Below are positions 1-6,745 of a stretch of DNA of 11,490 nucleotides, one piece after another. Each line of letters starts with the position of its first letter. Position 1 is the stretch's first letter. The position numbers and the translations under genes are program-made. The notes beneath the pieces were generated by a model that saw only the letters and a program-made list of their open reading frames with translations, had not been told where the DNA came from and made no database searches. Source of the DNA: Desulfobacteraceae bacterium (lineage in GTDB: Bacteria; Desulfobacterota; Desulfobacteria; Desulfobacterales; Desulfobacteraceae); contig JAFLJU010000358.1 of the NCBI GenBank assembly GCA_022712835.1, positions 1 to 11,490 of the forward strand. Reading direction: 5' to 3'.

Positions 1-12
1 ACAGCCTGCCAT
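1..12 (-). CDS. hysA: [NiFeSe] hydrogenase large subunit, first 4 codons only (partial)
   Basis: Only the start of this gene lies in the window: an ATG at 12-10 followed by codons for A-G-C. It is preceded on the minus strand by a strong AAGGAGG ribosome site six bases upstream, and lies 36 bases after the hysB stop codon. Periplasmic [NiFe] and [NiFeSe] large subunits of Desulfovibrio begin M-S-G-C, so M-A-G-C directly after a HysB-type small subunit fits well. The active-site subunit, its second metal-binding CxxC/UxxC motif and any selenocysteine codon are beyond the edge, so the identity rests on context and the first four residues. Confidence 0.7.
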
Positions 13-48
13 AATAAAACCTCCTTGGTTTTAGAAAATTTTTAGGAA

Positions 49-1005
49 TTAAGCGGGTTCATAAAAGGGAGATGAGCTATCGGGAAATCCGGGCTCAACG
101 CAACCGATGCAAACCGCATTATCCACGCACCAATTCACGCCACCATTCCATTTTCTTTTATAACAGTCAGCGTAGGTATCCGGACCTTTACAGCCAAGAT
201 CCATACGACAACCCTTGGGGTCGGACAATGTTGCAGACATTTCGCCTTCGTCATACAGGTCAAGTCTGGGGCAGTTGTCGTGGATGTTTTCGCCATAGAA
301 AAGTGTGGGGCGTCCGGAATCATCCAGCTCAGGGATTCCTTTTTCCAGCAAATGAACCAGGGAACCGACTATCCAATCCGGATGGGGAGGACAACCCGGG
401 ATATTTACAACCGGTGTTTTAATGCCCTGGGCTTTAAAGAAATCCATAACACCCATGGCACCGGTTACATTCCCTTTTGCTGCCGGGATTCCGCCATAGG
501 CGGCACAGGTACCAATGGCTAGAACAGAACCGGCTTTTGGGGCCAGCTCTTTCATGATATCCACCATGGTGATCTCTTTGTGACCCATTTCACCGATGAT
601 GCAGTATTTTCCATCTTCGGCAACGGGAATGGCACCTTCAACCACAATTGAGAATCTGCCTTCGTATTCTTTTGCGACGGCATAGAGGTTTTCCATTGCA
701 GTTTCACCTTCACTGGCCATTAGCGTCGGGTTGAACTGAAGGCTGATAACCTTGAGAAGGATATCGGCAATCGGGGGGGACGTACTATTGAGCAATGTAA
801 CGGAACATCCGGTACATCCTTGTCCCTGAATCCAGACAACTGGATGTCGTTTCAGTCCTTTTTCAAGGGCTTGGATGAATGCAGGATTAACCATTTGCGA
901 AATTCCGATTCCGGCAACTGTTCCAGTAACGGTTTTCAGAAAGTTCCTCCTGGAAACTCCTGCTTTCTTCTGTTGCGCTTCTGGCAACTGTTGTTCGTCT
1001 TTCAC
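49..1005 (-). CDS. hysB: Periplasmic [NiFeSe] hydrogenase small subunit
   Basis: This is the electron-transfer subunit of a periplasmic H2-uptake hydrogenase, carrying three iron-sulfur clusters from the active site of HysA to a cytochrome c partner. In the 318-residue product a TAT signal (S-R-R-N-F-L-K, residues 18-24) is followed by a hydrophobic stretch. Proximal-cluster ligands are C64/C67 (CTGC), C167 (GTCAAYGG) and C205 (PGCPPHP); distal-cluster ligands are H242, C245, C266 and C272; medial-cluster ligands are C281, C293, C299 and C302. C293 lies in N-W-C, where ordinary [NiFe] enzymes have N-W-P and a [3Fe-4S] cluster; the extra cysteine marks the [NiFeSe] type with three [4Fe-4S] clusters. 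The protein ends at ...SPFYEPA without a C-terminal membrane helix, so it should be soluble in the periplasm. Start choice: a GTG at 1011 is overlapped by the ribosome site AAGGAGG, while the GTG at 1005 lies five bases after it, so 1005 is preferred. hysA follows. Confidence 0.95.
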   Translation of the reverse strand: MKDEQQLPEAQQKKAGVSRRNFLKTVTGTVAGIGISQMVNPAFIQALEKGLKRHPVVWIQGQGCTGCSVTLLNSTSPPIADILLKVISLQFNPTLMASEGETAMENLYAVAKEYEGRFSIVVEGAIPVAEDGKYCIIGEMGHKEITMVDIMKELAPKAGSVLAIGTCAAYGGIPAAKGNVTGAMGVMDFFKAQGIKTPVVNIPGCPPHPDWIVGSLVHLLEKGIPELDDSGRPTLFYGENIHDNCPRLDLYDEGEMSATLSDPKGCRMDLGCKGPDTYADCYKRKWNGGVNWCVDNAVCIGCVEPGFPDSSSPFYEPA

Positions 1006-1054
1006 GGGCACCTCCTTGATGCTGTTAAAAGTCTAACACTTTTTACACGTTTTA

Positions 1055-1079
1055 CCGCAGGAGATCATTCTCCCCGCGG
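1055..1079 (-). promoter_or_regulatory. Hairpin in the hysBA 5' leader
   Basis: An inverted repeat with arms CCGC/GCGG and GGAGA/TCTCC, a small internal loop and a four-base apical loop lies between the predicted transcription start (about 1093) and the hysB ribosome site (1011-1017). It is not followed by a T run on either strand, so it does not look like a terminator. It could stabilise the mRNA or tune translation; no function is shown by the sequence. Confidence 0.4.
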
Positions 1080-1099
1080 GTTTGAAAAATTAATAAAGC

Positions 1100-1128
1100 A
1101 GTATATAAAGGGAGGCCAATGCTGTCAA
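1100..1128 (-). promoter_or_regulatory. Sigma70-type promoter of hysBA
   Basis: On the minus strand a perfect -35 box TTGACA (1128-1123) is separated by exactly 17 bases from a -10 box TATACT (1105-1100), five of six matches to TATAAT. Transcription would begin near 1093, giving a leader of roughly 88 bases before the hysB GTG at 1005. No other candidate in this gap comes close to consensus. A 15-bp palindrome lies just upstream of the -35 box, suggesting that this strong core promoter is regulated. Confidence 0.7.
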
Positions 1129-1136
1129 TGTTTTGT

Positions 1137-1151
1137 ATTGAAAATTTCAAT
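1137..1151. promoter_or_regulatory. 15-bp palindrome next to the hysBA -35 box (candidate operator)
   Basis: The sequence ATTGAAA-A-TTTCAAT has two perfect 7-base arms around one central base. Its near edge lies 8 bases upstream of the -35 box, with its centre about 51 bases upstream of the predicted start. It overlaps a second inverted repeat, ATTAG (1150-1154) and CTAAT (1161-1165). Position and symmetry fit a dimeric regulator; Rrf2 encoded just upstream is a candidate binder, but this is inference. Confidence 0.45.
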
Positions 1152-1376
1152 TAGTATCTGCTAATATATTGAAGATCCAAATGACCCGAATTTCCCCCTG
1201 CTGTAACACTTGAAAGCTCCGCTGAATGGTTGTCTGGTAAAAGATTTTATATCCGGATATGATCGTTTTAAAATCAATATGGTGTGATTTTGTTCGTGGC
1301 TTTTATCCTATACTTTCCTGGGGCCGCAAAGAGGAAAATTTCTCGAAAAAATGATCGAAAATCAAGAATTAAGGAA

Positions 1377-1838
1377 TCATGAAGATAGATGTTTGCCCTT
1401 ACAGGCGGGTTCGGGTTTTTGTTTGGCCATGGTTAACAGTTGTCCCACCGTAATATTATCAAGGCAGTCAAACATGGCATTGGAGGTCTCTATCCAGACC
1501 CATCGGGACAGGCAATCCCCGGCCCTGTTGCATATCCCGCAGGAGTTTTCACGGTCTTCTGCGCAATCGGTGATCTGGATGGTGCCTTCCAGGGTACGGA
1601 CAATCATACCGATGGTGATTTCTTCAGGGGGTTTGGCCAGCATGTGGCCACCGGATGCACCCCGCCGGCTTTTAATCAAACCTGCTTTTTTGAGTTTAAC
1701 CGTTAATTGCTCCAGGTATTTTAAGGAAATATTCTGACGTTTAGATATATCCCCTAAAGGGACGGGTTTCTCAGAGCCGTAAACGCCTAGATCAAGGATA
1801 AGTCTTGTGCCATAACGACTTTTGGTGGTTAATCTCAT
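1377..1838 (-). CDS. rrf2: Rrf2-family transcriptional regulator
   Basis: This 153-residue protein has the typical Rrf2/IscR beginning M-R-L-T-T-K-S-R-Y-G and a winged helix-turn-helix over about residues 10-70, including the S-L-K-Y-L-E-Q-L recognition segment and the S-R-R-G-A-S-G-G wing. A cysteine-rich segment follows (C92, C100, C103, C109), where family members bind an Fe-S cluster as a redox or iron sensor, so cluster binding is plausible here. In Desulfovibrio vulgaris rrf2 lies just downstream of hmcF, after rrf1, and loss of the pair alters hmc expression; here rrf2 follows hmcF directly and no rrf1 is present. Start choice: a longer reading from TTG at 1847 leaves one base after the AGGA ribosome site, whereas ATG at 1838 lies ten bases after AGGA and gives the canonical N terminus. 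A stable hairpin separates it from hmcF. Confidence 0.9.
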   Translation of the reverse strand: MRLTTKSRYGTRLILDLGVYGSEKPVPLGDISKRQNISLKYLEQLTVKLKKAGLIKSRRGASGGHMLAKPPEEITIGMIVRTLEGTIQITDCAEDRENSCGICNRAGDCLSRWVWIETSNAMFDCLDNITVGQLLTMAKQKPEPACKGKHLSS

Positions 1839-1865
1839 ATAATGCAATTCCTATTACTTAAAGCA

Positions 1866-1900
1866 AAGGAGGCAATCGGTCTTGCCCGGCTTGCCTCCTT
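1866..1900. terminator. 10-bp-stem hairpin between hmcF and rrf2
   Basis: Perfect arms AAGGAGGCAA (1866-1875) and TTGCCTCCTT (1891-1900) enclose a 15-base loop, starting 26 bases after the hmcF stop codon. In the direction of hmcF transcription only a weak T stretch (TTTGCTTTAAG) follows, so it may act as a partial terminator, an attenuator of rrf2 or an mRNA 3'-end stabiliser. On the plus strand it is followed closely by six T residues (1904-1909), a better terminator shape, although no plus-strand gene is seen there. Confidence 0.55.
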
Positions 1901-1926
1901 ATGTTTTTTATATGTTACTGTGGTGG

Positions 1927-3321
1927 TTAGTCTTCGTCCTGGGGTTTTAAGTGATCCGGAACCAATAACATCTTAATGATCAAGGGCTTTAAAAAGGACC
2001 ATCGAATACCTATTTCAAACTCTTCTTCCAGATCACGGATGGCATCCCAGCAATTATGGCAGGGGGATATGACCAATTTGGCTCCGGTGGCGAGAATCTG
2101 GTCTCTTTTGACCTTAAGCCCCACATTCCGTTGCTTTCTAAAACATCCAATCCCGTTAAGCCCGCCACCGCCACCGCAGCAGAAGTTATGTTCTTTATTA
2201 GGTGACATGTCAATGAAATAACCAGGCTCCACAATATAGGAGACGATCTCTCTTGCGGTTTCTCTTAACCCGTGATTCCTGACATAGTTACACGAATCCT
2301 GGAGGGTGACCGGTTCTTTAATCCTTTTTGCTGGATCAATTTTCAGTTTACCTTCCCTTAAGGCCTCTGCCAGCCATTCAATATAATGAATGGATTCAAC
2401 AGGGGGTCTGCCGCTTTTGATGCCAGCCCAATAGGGTCCTTCAACAACGGTGGCCCGATGGGCATGGCCGCATTCGGTCCCGATCATCCGCTTGGGTTTT
2501 AAGCGGTTCATGGCATCATAGACAGATTCCACCTGCATTTTGCAGGCAGGCCAATCCCCGGCAAACATGGCCAGGCTGGTCAGCTCCCATCCCTTTGAGG
2601 GGATGGTCCAGTTTTCCCCGGCCACATGGAATAAAATGGCAGCTTCCGCCAGGTCTTCGGGATAATGTTTGGCCTCCCTTGCGTTCACCGTATACATGAT
2701 GTCGGCATCGGCTTTGTCCACCTCAAGGGTGAGACCCGGCCATTCCTCTTCATTTTCTTCAATCATCCATTCAAAGGTATCTATATAATCTTCGCCAGAG
2801 ATATCCATCTGGGCATTGTAGACCCTGTGCATGCCGGCCCCGATTTTCATCTCCCAGGGGACAAATCCCTGCTGGTAACAAAGGCCCCGAAGGTAGCCGA
2901 ACATAATGCCGGTATCAATTCCATGGGGGCAAAAGGAGCCACAGCGGTTGCAGCAGGTGCACTGGGCCCAGGCAACTTCCATGGCATGGAGCATAAAGGC
3001 ATTGTCCACCTTCCCTTTTTTTCGGATGATTTCACCCAGGGTTGATTGGATCTTATAGGCAGGTACCTGTTTGGGGTCCCGGTCATTTGCAAGGTACAAA
3101 AAACAGGAGTCTGCACACATGCCGCAATGGGCACAGATTTCAAGCCATGTTCGAAACCTTGTTTTGCAGGTGTTCTGAATGGTTTTCCACAAAAGATCGG
3201 AATCGATTTCCAATTTTTTCATTTCTTCATAGTATGTTTTACCGCTCTTGTCAGCAAGGAGGGTGGTGATCCCTTCGGCTGTGTCCACGGGTTTTTTATT
3301 GCATAATGTTCCTTCTGGCAT
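1927..3321 (-). CDS. hmcF: Hmc complex cytoplasmic iron-sulfur subunit (HdrD/CCG type)
   Basis: HmcF is the predicted cytoplasmic electron outlet of the Hmc complex and resembles the heterodisulfide reductase subunit HdrD. The 464-residue protein (D. vulgaris HmcF is about the same length) has two [4Fe-4S] ferredoxin motifs, C63-C66-C69-C73 and C121-C124-C127-C131-P. C-terminal cysteine-rich CCG-type segments follow: a degenerate first one around C260/C284 and a full second one with C344, C381-C382-G, C393 and C421/C424 (S-P-C-H-N-C). CCG domains bind the unusual cluster that handles disulfides in Hdr enzymes; the substrate of HmcF is not established. There is no signal peptide or membrane helix. 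The ATG at 3321 follows an AAGGAG site by seven bases and lies 39 bases after hmcE. It is the last structural gene of the operon; the hairpin and rrf2 follow. Confidence 0.92.
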   Translation of the reverse strand: MPEGTLCNKKPVDTAEGITTLLADKSGKTYYEEMKKLEIDSDLLWKTIQNTCKTRFRTWLEICAHCGMCADSCFLYLANDRDPKQVPAYKIQSTLGEIIRKKGKVDNAFMLHAMEVAWAQCTCCNRCGSFCPHGIDTGIMFGYLRGLCYQQGFVPWEMKIGAGMHRVYNAQMDISGEDYIDTFEWMIEENEEEWPGLTLEVDKADADIMYTVNAREAKHYPEDLAEAAILFHVAGENWTIPSKGWELTSLAMFAGDWPACKMQVESVYDAMNRLKPKRMIGTECGHAHRATVVEGPYWAGIKSGRPPVESIHYIEWLAEALREGKLKIDPAKRIKEPVTLQDSCNYVRNHGLRETAREIVSYIVEPGYFIDMSPNKEHNFCCGGGGGLNGIGCFRKQRNVGLKVKRDQILATGAKLVISPCHNCWDAIRDLEEEFEIGIRWSFLKPLIIKMLLVPDHLKPQDED

Positions 3322-3360
3322 GGATATTCTCCTTAAGCGCTGGTGTTAGTCGGCATTAAA

Positions 3361-4038
3361 CTACCAGGACATTTTTGTTCCTTTTAGCCCACCTCTTTTG
3401 ATACCAAAATCCATTCCAAGCTGGGCGCGGGAAGCAAAGAACAGGAATACATGGGACAGTTTGGTAAAAGGAATGGCCAACAGAACCAGTTCTCCAGACA
3501 AAATATGGGCATTTAACCAAAACGAGTAATCCCCGATCTGGTAACGGGCCAACAATCCTGTGACAAGGGGGGCCATGGAGAGAAATAGTACCCCCCAATC
3601 CTTTCGGTCGGTCATGATCCTGACTTCAGGAAGGACCAAGCGTCTCAGGATAAGGAAGGCCAAACTGAAAATAGCCATCCAGGTTAAAAAATCTGCAGTA
3701 GAGGCGCTGATGGTAAACAAAGAAAACCCCAGTTTTTCTTTTAAAAAGAGGTTGTGACCCATGAGAAACAAGGGCAGGCACACCACTCCGATGTGGAAAC
3801 CAAAAACAGCGGTTGCCATGACCGGTTGTTGTCTCCATCCATGGGTTCCATAGGGAATGAGCCATTTATAAATGGACCGAACCGCGCCTCTAAACCCCAT
3901 GGCCGGATATTCTTTGTATGCGACTCTGTCCAACTGCCAGGAAAGGCCGTTAAAATATTGATAAAGTCGAATGACCATTCCGACAATACAGATCCCAAGT
4001 GATGCATAAAAAAAGGGTCCTGTTAAGAATGCATGCAT
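3361..4038 (-). CDS. hmcE: Hmc complex membrane subunit, NarI-like
   Basis: HmcE is an integral membrane subunit related to the cytochrome b subunits NarI/DsrM/HdrE and forms part of the path across the membrane. The 225-residue product has about five hydrophobic segments (roughly 5-25, 75-96, 112-133, 148-165 and 176-201). Histidines H82, H95, H178 and H196 lie in or near helices and are candidate heme b ligands, although heme content is not proven by sequence. Start choice: an ATG at 4050 overlaps the ribosome site GGAGG itself, while the ATG at 4038 lies five bases after that site and gives a length matching HmcE of D. vulgaris, so 4038 is preferred. A 120-base gap with a tandem repeat array separates it from hmcD upstream; hmcF follows after 39 bases. 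Confidence 0.9.
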   Translation of the reverse strand: MHAFLTGPFFYASLGICIVGMVIRLYQYFNGLSWQLDRVAYKEYPAMGFRGAVRSIYKWLIPYGTHGWRQQPVMATAVFGFHIGVVCLPLFLMGHNLFLKEKLGFSLFTISASTADFLTWMAIFSLAFLILRRLVLPEVRIMTDRKDWGVLFLSMAPLVTGLLARYQIGDYSFWLNAHILSGELVLLAIPFTKLSHVFLFFASRAQLGMDFGIKRGGLKGTKMSW

Positions 4039-4097
4039 TATTGCCTCCATATTACTATTGGCTTATTAGATTATAATAATTTTTTATTTCGTAAATT

Positions 4098-4158
4098 TTA
4101 ATCACCTGATTCTTAAATCTCCTGGTTCTCAATCACCTGTTTCTTAATCACCTGATTC
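4098..4158 (-). repeat. 15-bp tandem repeat array after hmcD, units carrying stop codons
   Basis: Four units follow the hmcD stop codon directly. Read on the minus strand they are GAATCAGGTGATTAA, GAAACAGGTGATTGA, GAACCAGGAGATTTAA (one extra T) and GAATCAGGTGATTAA. In the hmcD frame units 1 and 2 read E-S-G-D-stop and E-T-G-D-stop, and the last five codons of hmcD itself (D-R-D-D-stop) match the unit at 10 of 15 bases. The array probably arose by duplication of the hmcD 3' end. The remaining 59 bases to hmcE are AT-rich and contain its ribosome site. Confidence 0.85.
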
Positions 4159-4281
4159 TCAATCATCACGGTCTGTCAGGTAAAGCCAGTAGAGCGGCAT
4201 AAAAATCAGAATCGCCCCCATCACAAGATAGGTAATTCCCTTGGTATATGTCATAAAATCATGAAGCGTAAAAAATTCCAT
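4159..4281 (-). CDS. hmcD: Hmc complex small membrane subunit
   Basis: This 40-residue gene sits between hmcC and hmcE, exactly where the small hmcD gene (about 48 codons) lies in D. vulgaris. The product begins M-E-F-F-T-L-H-D-F, has a single hydrophobic segment over about residues 14-35 (G-I-T-Y-L-V-M-G-A-I-L-I-F-M-P-L-Y-W) and ends in the charged tail D-R-D-D. It is therefore a single-pass membrane peptide, likely an accessory or assembly subunit of the complex; no cofactor ligand is visible. An AAGGAG ribosome site lies eight bases before the ATG at 4281, and the gene starts 16 bases after the hmcC stop codon, so co-translation with hmcC is likely. Identity rests on position, size and topology, because the sequence is too short for a strong family match. 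Confidence 0.85.
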   Translation of the reverse strand: MEFFTLHDFMTYTKGITYLVMGAILIFMPLYWLYLTDRDD

Positions 4282-4297
4282 GTGTGTTTCTCCTTGA

Positions 4298-5464
4298 TTA
4301 ATGCTCTTCTTTGTAGTCAGGATGTTCATGCAAAATGGGCATCCAGGCGGTGATCACCCGATATGCGGTGATACCCAGGAAAACGATGAAAATGGTGGTG
4401 CCGACCTCCATGAAGCTTGGGACATATCGGTCAGCTGATGGCAACTGCCAGTTGAAGGCCACAAGAGAGATATTCAGGCGGTTAAGGACAATGCCCAAAA
4501 CCGTCCAAAGGGATGCAATCCTTACAAGGGTGAGATTTTTTTCCCTTGCCCCTACACTGTAGAGGATGGCCGGGAAAAGAACAAACCCAACCAGTTCCAG
4601 AAGGTACCATGCCCCCCATCCCGTGGTCAGGTAATGCCAGTTATTATCCACGGCAAGGCCGATAACCTTAATTCCCACATATCCCATCATCACAAAGGAG
4701 GCCGCCTTTCCAAATCCCAGAGCCACTCCCGTGGATTCCGACAGGTGGGTGGCATCCATTTTGTGATGGAGAAAGCGATGGGCCATGCTGCCCTCAAGGA
4801 TCACCATGGACATGCCGGCGAAGATGGAGGAGATGAAGAAATAAACATGTAAATACCCGGAATACCACAAGGGATGAAGTTTGGACGGGGCGATCATGAA
4901 CAATGCGCCCAGGGAGGACTGGTGCAGGGTAGACAATATCACGCCGAAGATGGTGAGGACCAGGGTCAGGCGAACCACCCAGGTGCGCATGCGTTTAAAT
5001 CCCAGCCACTCAAAGGCCGCAGGGGTTGTTTCCACAAAGAGTACCGTCAAATACAGGAATACGCAAAGGCCCACTTCAAAGAGCAGGGAGGAGGTGCCCT
5101 GGGAAACAAAAATCGGGTAGGGCAGTTTCCAGGGACGTCCCACATCATAGTGCAGGGCAAGCACCACCAGGGCATAGCCAAGAAAAGCGGTTAAAATAGC
5201 CGGCCGGACCGCCGAGTGATAGCGTTTGAGCCCAAACACATAGCAGGCAGAAGAGGTAACATAGCCACCGGCAGCAAGGGCCACGCCGCAGAGCAAATCA
5301 AATCCGATCCACATGCCCCAGGGGTTGTTATTGTCCAGGTTGGTCACCGCACCGATTCCCTGGGTGAACCTGAGAACGGTCAGGATGAGTCCGACAAACA
5401 GAACAATTGCACTGATAATATTAAAGGGCGTAACCCATTGGTATTTTGGTTGTTCGTGAGCCAT
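4298..5464 (-). CDS. hmcC: Hmc complex integral membrane subunit, NrfD/PsrC-like
   Basis: HmcC is the multi-span membrane subunit that pairs with a periplasmic four-cluster ferredoxin subunit, as NrfD, PsrC, HybB and QrcD do, and passes electrons to or from the membrane. The 388-residue product (D. vulgaris HmcC about 389) has about ten predicted helices, roughly at 15-33, 52-73, 88-106, 124-146, 165-180, 203-224, 252-271, 285-303, 313-328 and 355-376. The family hallmark H-Y-D-V-G-R-P-W is at residues 105-112, and the conserved S-T-L-H-Q-S-S-L-G is at 178-186. Its ATG directly abuts the hmcB stop codon (TAA then ATG), with the ribosome site GGGGAGG inside the end of hmcB five bases upstream, so translation of the two is probably coupled. 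Confidence 0.93.
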   Translation of the reverse strand: MAHEQPKYQWVTPFNIISAIVLFVGLILTVLRFTQGIGAVTNLDNNNPWGMWIGFDLLCGVALAAGGYVTSSACYVFGLKRYHSAVRPAILTAFLGYALVVLALHYDVGRPWKLPYPIFVSQGTSSLLFEVGLCVFLYLTVLFVETTPAAFEWLGFKRMRTWVVRLTLVLTIFGVILSTLHQSSLGALFMIAPSKLHPLWYSGYLHVYFFISSIFAGMSMVILEGSMAHRFLHHKMDATHLSESTGVALGFGKAASFVMMGYVGIKVIGLAVDNNWHYLTTGWGAWYLLELVGFVLFPAILYSVGAREKNLTLVRIASLWTVLGIVLNRLNISLVAFNWQLPSADRYVPSFMEVGTTIFIVFLGITAYRVITAWMPILHEHPDYKEEH

Positions 5465-6640
5465 TTATTCCTCCCCTTGAATAGAGTCATCAGCACTTGA
5501 CTCCGGGTCTGTTGCGTCATCTGTTACCGCTTCATCCGGGGATGCTTGTTCCGCGGTTTTTGCGGCTTCTGCTTCTGCTATTTTTGCTTCGGCTTTTTGT
5601 TCTTCAGCCTTTTTTGCTGCGGCCGCATCTGCCAGGGCTTTTTTGATCCCATTGTTGACGGCGGCTTCTCGTTCCTTGTCCATTTTATCTTTTTGTTTTG
5701 AAAGCTGGCTGTTCATCTCTTCGGTGGCAAGGGTTTTGGTGGTTTGAACAGCTTCATCTTGCTCTTGTTTGGCAATCTTCTCTTTCCGTTGTGAAATGGC
5801 ATAAACCCCTGTCAGCAGCACCGGCCAGAGGCCCACAATAATGGGAACCGACCCCAGGGCGCCTGCGGTGAACTGTGGGGCCGGGGTTACGCCTAGATCT
5901 TCTCTCATGCCAATCTGTTCAAAGGGGACAATAGAGAGATAGAGCCAGTTGGTGCCACCCATTTCATGCTCTCCGTAGAGATGCGCAACATAGTGGTCCG
6001 GGTTCCTGTCGATCCGTTTCCAGGCCATTTTGATAAGCTCGGATCGTTTGCCAAACACCAAGGCCTCTTTGGGGCAGATCTCCACACATCCGGGAAGTTT
6101 TCCCTCCTTGATCCGGGGCAGGCACATGGTGCATTTGGTGACCTTGGGGGTCAAGGGGTCATTATAGGTATAGGCAGGTATGTTAAAGGGACAGGCCACC
6201 ATGCAGTACCGGCACCCGACGCACAGGGATTCATCGTAGACAACCGCTCCCGATGGGTCCTTTTTAAGGGCCTTTACAAAACAGGCCGATGCGCAGGCAG
6301 GTTCCTGGCAGTGGTTACACTGGGTTTTGGCGAAGGAGTAGGGGGCGTTGCCAAATTTATTTACCACGGTATAGGTGGCTTCCCCAGTCCTTCTCTTCTC
6401 ATCCAGCAGGGTGAGGTCATCAAAGGGTTTTTCAGGTTTGGCAAGTGAATTCACCGTGTTACAGGCTTGTTCACATTTTCGGCACCCAATGCATTTTGTA
6501 CTGTCGTGGAGGACACCGAAGCTGTCCGGATATCCCTCAAAATGCTTGTTGGATGCGGCATGGGCAAGGGCCCCTGCGCTTGTGGTAGTTCCCAATGCTG
6601 CTGTCAAGCAGCCAAGAAACTTTCTTCTGGAAATGGCCAT
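5465..6640 (-). CDS. hmcB: Hmc complex periplasmic four-cluster ferredoxin subunit with membrane anchor
   Basis: HmcB accepts electrons from HmcA and relays them to HmcC. The 391-residue product opens with a TAT signal (S-R-R-K-F-L-G, residues 4-10). Four [4Fe-4S] motifs follow: C50/53/56/60, C108/111/116/120, C140/143/146/150 and C170/173/185/189. One membrane helix lies at about 258-283. Beyond it is a 108-residue charged tail (284-391) rich in Ala, Lys, Glu and Gln, probably a long helix or coiled coil over about 284-365, ending in a very acidic stretch. With the clusters exported, the tail should face the cytoplasm. Length is close to D. vulgaris HmcB (about 370). AGGTGG lies four bases before the ATG. 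The 105-base gap to hmcA contains an 11-bp direct repeat. Confidence 0.93.
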   Translation of the reverse strand: MAISRRKFLGCLTAALGTTTSAGALAHAASNKHFEGYPDSFGVLHDSTKCIGCRKCEQACNTVNSLAKPEKPFDDLTLLDEKRRTGEATYTVVNKFGNAPYSFAKTQCNHCQEPACASACFVKALKKDPSGAVVYDESLCVGCRYCMVACPFNIPAYTYNDPLTPKVTKCTMCLPRIKEGKLPGCVEICPKEALVFGKRSELIKMAWKRIDRNPDHYVAHLYGEHEMGGTNWLYLSIVPFEQIGMREDLGVTPAPQFTAGALGSVPIIVGLWPVLLTGVYAISQRKEKIAKQEQDEAVQTTKTLATEEMNSQLSKQKDKMDKEREAAVNNGIKKALADAAAAKKAEEQKAEAKIAEAEAAKTAEQASPDEAVTDDATDPESSADDSIQGEE

Positions 6641-6714
6641 AAATCCACCTTTATTCTCTATTATGACAATTGATTTTTATTGTTTCGTTCCGGCACCTAA
6701 ATTATTATGTAGCA

Positions 6715-6736
6715 CTTGTTACTATCTCGTTACTAT
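6715..6736. repeat. Two tandem 11-bp repeats in the hmcA-hmcB gap
   Basis: CTTGTTACTAT (6715-6725) is followed directly by CTCGTTACTAT (6726-6736), differing at one base. The pair lies 10 bases after the hmcA stop codon in the hmcA-hmcB gap. Eleven base pairs is about one helical turn, so this could be a protein site or simply a small tandem duplication. No terminator or convincing promoter was recognised in the gap. Confidence 0.6.
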
Positions 6737-6745
6737 TCTAATTAA

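Larger units (their letters stand above)
1006..1376. other. rrf2-hysB intergenic region
   Basis: This 371-base stretch separates rrf2 from hysB. It contains the hysBA promoter, its leader hairpin and the 15-bp palindrome. Further from hysB, at 1249-1260, is a perfect 12-bp palindrome ATATCCGGATAT, about 160 bases upstream of the predicted start. No convincing terminator follows rrf2: there is a T run near 1345-1351 on the minus strand but no stable stem before it, so read-through from hmc/rrf2 into hysBA is possible. No small gene with a ribosome site was recognised here. Confidence 0.6.

Noticed and set aside
49..1005. Assignment as an ordinary [NiFe] HynB small subunit
   Set aside because: The N-W-C medial-cluster motif and the V-T-G-T-V-A-G-I-G-I-S-Q leader match HysB rather than HynB.
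1351..1385. Plus-strand start reading M-I-E-N-Q-E, similar to the repeat-derived peptide after hmcD
   Set aside because: Its frame runs antisense to rrf2 and the short similarity is best explained by chance in AT-rich sequence.
2665..3045. A 126-codon plus-strand frame opposite hmcF
   Set aside because: The hmcF reading frame shows intact Fe-S motifs and a ribosome site; the opposite frame shows nothing recognisable.
4098..4160. Possible CRISPR-like array
   Set aside because: The units are directly tandem with no spacers and are only 15-16 bp long.
4113..4166. A 17-residue repeat-encoded ORF overlapping the hmcD end
   Set aside because: It has no ribosome site and is a by-product of the 15-bp repeats; kept only as part of the repeat observation.
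4874..5194. Plus-strand open frames opposite hmcC
   Set aside because: They mirror the strongly conserved NrfD-type gene and have no ribosome site or family resemblance.
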